Shown here piece after piece: positions 7,604 through 11,967 of a stretch of 11,967 nucleotides of DNA. Origin of the DNA: Cochliopodium minus (Eukaryota > Discosea > Himatismenida > Cochliopodiidae). Made by a program: the position numbers and the translations under genes. The stretch spans positions 1 through 11,967 of the forward strand of contig JAMYWO010000214.1 in assembly GCA_024220525.1 (NCBI GenBank), read 5' to 3'. Positions within the stretch are counted from its first letter, which is position 1. Each line of letters starts with the position of its first letter. Under the pieces are notes generated by a model, which saw nothing but the letters and a program-made list of their open reading frames with translations, was not told the origin of the DNA and did no database searches.

Positions 7604-9442
7604 CTAAAAAAGGGGAAAGTTCAAAATAAATAAAATAGGAATAAAAAAATCAAATAAAAATAAAAAGAAAAATAAAATAAATAAATTAAAATCAAAGAAA
7701 AAAATAAATATGAAAAAAATAAAAAATAAATATACAAAAGAAAAAAAAATATACATTATACAAAATTTATAATGATTAATTAAAATAAAAAATCAAAAAT
7801 ACAAAATAAAATAAAAAATAATTGAAAATAAAAATAAATTAAAGAAATTTTTTTTTTACCCAATTAGTGTTACAAGTTACATTATCAGTGATTTGATATT
7901 GTCCAGATTGGGGGTATCTGTATTGGTAAGTTCCATTGTAGCTCAAGAGAAAGTAGTAACCGTCACAGTTGCTGGAGAAAGTTTTGGAGGTACTTTGGTA
8001 GATTCCCGCAGTGGTATTTCTTCCTGCGTAGTATGTCAAGGTTTCTGCTTTACCATTGACAACCTTTTCATTTATTTAAAATGAAAATTATATTTAATGT
8101 AAAAAATTCATAAATATAAAATAAAAATAAAAATAAAAAATCAAAACAAAATCAAAAATAAAAATAAAAATAAAAATAAAAATGAAAATAAAAATAAAAA
8201 AACAAAAAATTACAATAAATGGAAAAAAAATATAAAATCAAAAATCAAAATATTATAAAAAAAAATATATTAAAAAATTAAATCATTAAATGAATAAAAA
8301 AGTAAAAAAATTTAAAATCAAAACCTTAAATTTATTTCAAAAACAAATTGGTGATAAAATGCAAAAAAAAAATTGATACATAAATAAAAATAAAAATAAA
8401 AAATAAAAAAATAAAAAATAAAAAAAATAAATAATAAATAAAATGATTAAAAATTAATTTTACCACTTGAACTTTTTGGAGAGAAAGACCCAAAGTGTTG
8501 ACGAGAGCAACATATCTGTAGAGAGATACATTTGCAGTGCTGTACCAGATGTGAGACCCGGTGGTGATCAAAGGGGTGTTGTTGTATGGGGTGAGTGCAG
8601 CAGAGAAATCGTGTGTTTGAATTCCTAATCCATTTTTCCTTTTTAAAAAGGAAATAAAAAATAAATGTAAGAAAATTAATATAAAATAAAAAAATAAAAC
8701 AAAACAAAAATGAAAATGAAAAACAAAAAATAAAAAATAAAAAATGATAAAAATAAAAAACAAAATGAAAAAAAAATTATTTAATTAAAAATAAAAATAA
8801 TTAAAAATAAAAATAAAAAATAAAAATAAAAAATGTAAAAAATAAAATAAAAAAAAATTTGAAATTTAGAAAAGAAAAAAAAATAAAAAAAATAAAAAAT
8901 CAAAAATAAAAAATGAAATAAAATTATTTAATTAAAAATAAAAATAAAATAAAATAAATAATAAAAAGAAAACAATTTTTACCAAATATTTCCAGATCCC
9001 ATTTGTTTGCTTGTAGGGGACATGATGATAGCTCTGTGACCATCTCTAAAAAATTTGAGAATTGGTAAAAAAGAAACAATTAAAATTAATTTAAAAGATT
9101 TTTAAATTTACCCAACTCCATCAATTTTACATCCAGCCAATCTGCAAGATGCTAAAACAAAAAATTTAAAATTAATAAATAATTTAATATTTTTTATTTA
9201 ATTTAATTTTAATCTTTTTTATTTTTTATTTTATATTTTATATTTTATATAAAATATTTTTTTTAATCATTTTTTTATTTTATTTTTATTTTATTTTTAC
9301 ATGAATAAGTTCCATCGCAGACGAAAGCACCGACTGAGATAAGAGGCCAGAACCTGTAGTTATTACAACTGGAAGAACCCAATTGGAATTGGTTAACAAA
9401 GTTTTCGCCTTTAAAAATAAAAAATAAATAAAATAAAATAAA

Positions 9443-9473
<31 letters not shown>

Positions 9474-10702
9474 TAAATAAAAATAAATAAAAATAAATAA
9501 AATAAAAATAAAATAAAAATAAAATGAAACATTAAAATAAAAATAAAAAAATTAATGAAACATTAAAATTAAAATAATGAAAATAAAAAACGAAACAAAG
9601 AAAATTTTTTAAAATAAATTTGGTTTACCACTCCATCCAGATCTACTGAAAGATGTTCCGAACTTGTTTAATCTTGCCCCGGTAGTTGTACCATTGCAGT
9701 CAGTATGTTGAAGCATAGTTGGGCAGTTGACACTAAATAAATAAAAAATAAAAGAAAAATTAAAAAAAAAAAATAATTAATAAAAAATAAAAAATAAAAA
9801 ATAAAAAATAAAAAAATAAAATAAAATTAAAAAATAAAAAATAAAAAATAAAATTTTTTTACGAAATATCAAAACTGTGAGCTCTTGCAGCTCTGTTGAG
9901 ATTCAAGTTCCAATAGTATGGTAATTGAGAGGAATAAGCACTGGTTCCATACACATTCCCAACAGTCGAATCACTCTTTTTTTAAATTTAAAAATAATTT
10001 TTGGTTTTATATGTATGTCAAGATATATCCAGAGCATGTGTTTGACATCTGATTAAAATAAAAATAATTTTTTTTATTATTATAAATTAAAATTATTTTC
10101 CTTCGATAAAATAAATTATCCTTTGCGAACCATTAAATATAAATCTTATGTGTACTTTGAAAATTGTTGGATTTTTTATATTTTAAAAATGATTAACATA
10201 TTATAAGCTTTCATTATTAAATTTAAATAATTAAATAATACGCAATTTATTCGCCAATTGAAAAAATTGTTTATAATAAGGTTGGGTATTAAAGATAGAA
10301 TATTTTTTAAGTATATCATCATTTTACAACCAATGGAGTCAAAAAATCGCTTCTATAATTCAACGGAGCAACTCTGGCGATATTCACCCATACATCAATT
10401 TGTCTTTCGATGGAATCTGGAAAATTATCAGATCCACTAGGAAGACCATATCTATATCATATAAACGTATTTAAATTTTGTTGCAGGATATAAAAAATTA
10501 AATATAAATTTTTTTAAAGTAAATTAATCTCTTATCTTCAAATAGATATATGGGTTCTATAGATCCTCAATAGAAAGGCAAAATTATTTATTTTATATAT
10601 TTTATAATTTTACTGAGGAAATCCAGACATTGGGATCTCATAGATCCCTTGGAAGAATGCCAATGAAATAAACAATGATAATAAGATCAATTTCTTGAAC
10701 AT
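7511..10702 (-). CDS. Secreted, membrane-anchored CAP/SCP-family protein, copy B (10 exons, 370 aa)
   Basis: Exons in sense order: 10702-10614, 10451-10328, 9975-9863, 9732-9629, 9408-9301, 9151-9112, 9045-8983, 8638-8464, 8063-7860, 7603-7511. The joined frame is open to TGA. Signal peptide MFKKLILLSLFISLAFFQ is followed by GIYEIPMSGFPQ, almost as in copy A. The CAP domain (about 45-214) has NIARVAPLNYR, ARAHSFD (His104), GENF (Glu145) and DGHRAIIMSP (His196), with Cys112, Cys121, Cys158, Cys174, Cys182 and Cys187 all matched in copy A. The second domain (about 215-340) holds Cys305 and Cys336. A last exon of 30 residues is mostly hydrophobic (from FAGFLSF to the end) and should act as a GPI signal or membrane anchor. 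There is no stalk and no Cys-rich domain. Every intron matches one in copy A in position and phase, so the genes arose by tandem duplication. Confidence 0.9.
8064..8463 (-). other. Longest intron of copy B, low complexity
   Basis: 400 nt splitting the second extracellular domain at the same phase-0 site as in copy A. The + strand is A-rich with AAAAAT tracts at about 8118-8200. It contains at least one internal sense AG (8325-8326). Nothing else is seen in it. Confidence 0.75.
8639..8982 (-). other. Long intron of copy B, low complexity
   Basis: 344 nt separating the CAP domain from the second domain, matching the largest intron of copy A in position and phase. It is composed almost wholly of A-rich + strand sequence with TTTGAAATTT and ATTAAAAATAAAAATAA variants. 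No sense AG is seen except at the acceptor. No other content. Confidence 0.75.
9976..10327 (-). other. Long, unusually complex intron of copy B
   Basis: 352 nt between the exon with NIARVAPLNYR and the exon with ARAHS. Unlike its neighbours it is not simple A/T repeat: about 10010-10300 includes mixed sequence such as CCAGAGCATGTGTTTGACATCTG. No exon with supported frame, tRNA or clear snoRNA box pair was found. The matching copy A intron (6747-6972) is shorter and includes a simple AAAATATAAA tract. Confidence 0.7.
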
Positions 10703-11356
10703 ATTTAAAGAGTTCCTTTGATTTTTTTTTATTTCAAATTTCTTTTATATGAACAACACTCAAAAAAATATCAAATAATTGTCCGTTAAGAATTAAAAAT
10801 TTTGAAGTAAAACCTCATTTATGAATTAGAATTTCAAAAGTTAAAATCTTTATTTGAATGGTGAATTATTTCCTTGTCAAAAAACCTTTTTACACTAAAA
10901 AATTAAAAGGTTAAAGTTCCATCTGTTGGTTAATGAAACTTTCATTCTAGATTACTATGTAAAGTGGGTATTGTTTTTAATCCATTTGTTAGCTGTTGTA
11001 AAATTTTGAACATCTCTAAAATTAGAAAGATAATATCTTGTATTACAACTTCATCTATTGAATAATAAATAATAGATATCAATCAAATTTGATAAAAATG
11101 TATATATAAATTCTTCTTCTCTTTGTATCTATTAAGGCTACTATTTAGAATATCTATCGAAGAATGATTTTATCATTTCTTCATTAATTTCTTTCTTGAG
11201 ACTATTCAAGGTTTCATTTTTATTTTATTTCAAATTTTTTATTTATTTTATTTTTTATTTTAATATTTATTTTTTATATTAATAAAATAAAATAAAATAG
11301 AGAATGAGTAATTCAATTTGATATTTCTTCGGCTCGAAACCTGTTCTTAAATCATT
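10703..11356. other. Intergenic region upstream of CAP copy B
   Basis: These 654 bp lie between the stop of the rightmost gene and the start of copy B, both on the minus strand. The part next to the rightmost gene (about 11216-11300) is a T/A tract with several AATAAA hexamers on the minus strand, e.g. 11224-11229, suited to its 3' end. The rest (10703-11215) is mixed AT-rich sequence with no low-complexity repeats and no frame longer than about 20 codons that I can support. It probably holds the promoter and 5' UTR of copy B. No RNA gene was recognised. Confidence 0.55.
10741..10750 (-). promoter_or_regulatory. Weak TATA-like element for copy B
   Basis: The minus strand reads ATATAAAAGA, ending 38 nt before the ATG of copy B. 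It resembles a TATA box, but such strings are frequent at this AT content and no transcription start is known. Confidence 0.2.
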
Positions 11357-11967
11357 TTAATTATCTTCATTGTTGGCCATATCATCACCCCAGTCCCTTG
11401 GATCACAATCAATATCACATTCCTCTACAAAAATTAAAATTTAAAAATTTTCAATTGAAGGTAAGATTATTTTTGATAAAAAAATTAAAAATAAGACAAA
11501 AAATAAAAATAATTTAAATATGAAAATAAAAAAAAAGAACCTTCGTAGAATTCTTCTTTTGGAAAAAGAAAACTAGAATGATCTGTAAGAAGTAAATCCC
11601 TAATCTTCCAATATTTTACAAAGGAGTTTACTTCATTCTCAAAATTAATGTAGTATTTATCTAAATCTATAATTCTTTCTCCATTTATCTCTCCAACATT
11701 TGTAAAATCCTCGGATATGGTATACTTTGCTTTTAGAAATGAAATATTAAAAATTAATTTTTTTTAAAAATTTTTTTTTGAAATAAACATTATAATAATT
11801 TTATTCATTTTAAATGTAATTTTAAATTTTTTAGAATTGATGTTTAATCTTATTTTTTTTTTACCCATTTTAGATCCAATCACCAAATCTTTTTCAACAT
11901 TTTTGGTGAGAAAATAATTGAAATCTTTTTTGAAGAAAAGATCCCAAACGAAATTATCTCTGGAACA
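11357..11967 (-). CDS. Unidentified spliced gene, 3' part only (119 aa visible)
   Basis: Three exons: 11967-11865 (open to the window edge), 11729-11541 and 11424-11357, ending in TAA. Donors G|GTAAAA and G|GTTCTT and acceptors AAAAG and TTTGTAG keep one frame throughout. The visible protein starts CSRDNFVWDLFFKKDFNYFL, continues through a charged middle (KYTISEDFTNVGEING, NFENEVNSFVKYWKIRDLL) and ends in the very acidic EEFYEEECDIDCDPRDWGDD tail. The pattern of an aromatic plus W-x-x-L-F-x-K/R-D-F is like the end of many F-box domains ("LWKxLFxRDF"), which would suggest a ubiquitin-ligase adaptor, but this is weak. The first exon might begin at an acceptor TTCCAG at 11966-11961 instead. No signal peptide, membrane segment or repeat is visible in this part. 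Confidence 0.72.

Noticed and set aside
7511-8063. Copy B as a truncated pseudogene of copy A
   Set aside because: Copy B keeps all nine shared introns in phase, the CAP residues and the cysteines, has no in-frame stops, and ends in a plausible anchor.
8332-8763. 143-codon minus-strand frame as a stand-alone gene
   Set aside because: Only 8464-8638 is coding (an exon of copy B); both flanks are intron translation.
9976-10327. snoRNA or tRNA nested in the complex intron
   Set aside because: No paired C/D boxes, H/ACA hinge or tRNA A/B boxes could be found by eye on either strand.
10258-10440. Plus-strand 60-codon frame
   Set aside because: It overlaps an exon of copy B on the opposite strand and the neighbouring intron; no protein features.
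10703-11215. Additional small exon or gene upstream of copy B
   Set aside because: The longest frame seen on the minus strand is about 20 codons, without a conserved motif or convincing splice partners.

Overview
The window is nuclear DNA from an AT-rich, intron-dense single-celled eukaryote. The evidence is: protein-coding islands of moderate GC broken by introns that are almost pure A/T; canonical GT-AG splicing with a GTAAAA-like donor; no operon or ribosome-binding-site structure; the standard genetic code in every joined exon; and a signal-peptide/GPI-anchor type protein architecture. The style of the ankyrin repeats and of the CAP proteins fits an amoeboid or flagellate protist (Anaeramoeba-like, heterolobosean or amoebozoan lineages are all possible), but the species cannot be named from the sequence.

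All four genes lie head to tail on the minus strand, so the window reads biologically from right to left. (1) At 11967-11357 is the 3' part of an unidentified spliced gene; three exons encode 119 residues with an acidic tail and a weak F-box flavour. (2) At 10702-7511 is a ten-exon gene for a 370-residue secreted CAP/SCP-superfamily protein (copy B), with a short C-terminal hydrophobic tail. (3) At 7321-3250 is a fourteen-exon tandem paralogue of 527 residues (copy A). It shares the signal peptide, the CAP domain and a second extracellular domain, then adds a Thr-rich stalk, a Cys-rich domain and its own GPI-type tail. (4) At 3074-245 and continuing off the left edge is a NACHT-type P-loop NTPase followed by at least twelve ankyrin-like repeats, i.e. 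an NLR-like architecture. Its two visible exons are joined through what looks like a GC-AG intron.

I rebuilt the gene models by hand from splice sites, frame continuity and the comparison of the two CAP paralogues. All nine introns of copy B are matched by an intron of the same phase at the same protein position in copy A. This makes both models firm. Copy A has two further introns that interrupt exons intact in copy B, and one of them carries an exact-length 45-bp tandem duplication next to its acceptor.

Non-coding space is largely introns of A-rich (+ strand) low-complexity sequence, so the transcribed strand is T-rich. Intergenic gaps are short (175 and 189 bp), apart from one of 654 bp at 10703-11356. 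No tRNA, rRNA, transposon, CRISPR or plus-strand gene could be supported. The proximity of an intracellular NLR-like protein and two cell-surface CAP proteins is suggestive, but a functional link is only inference.
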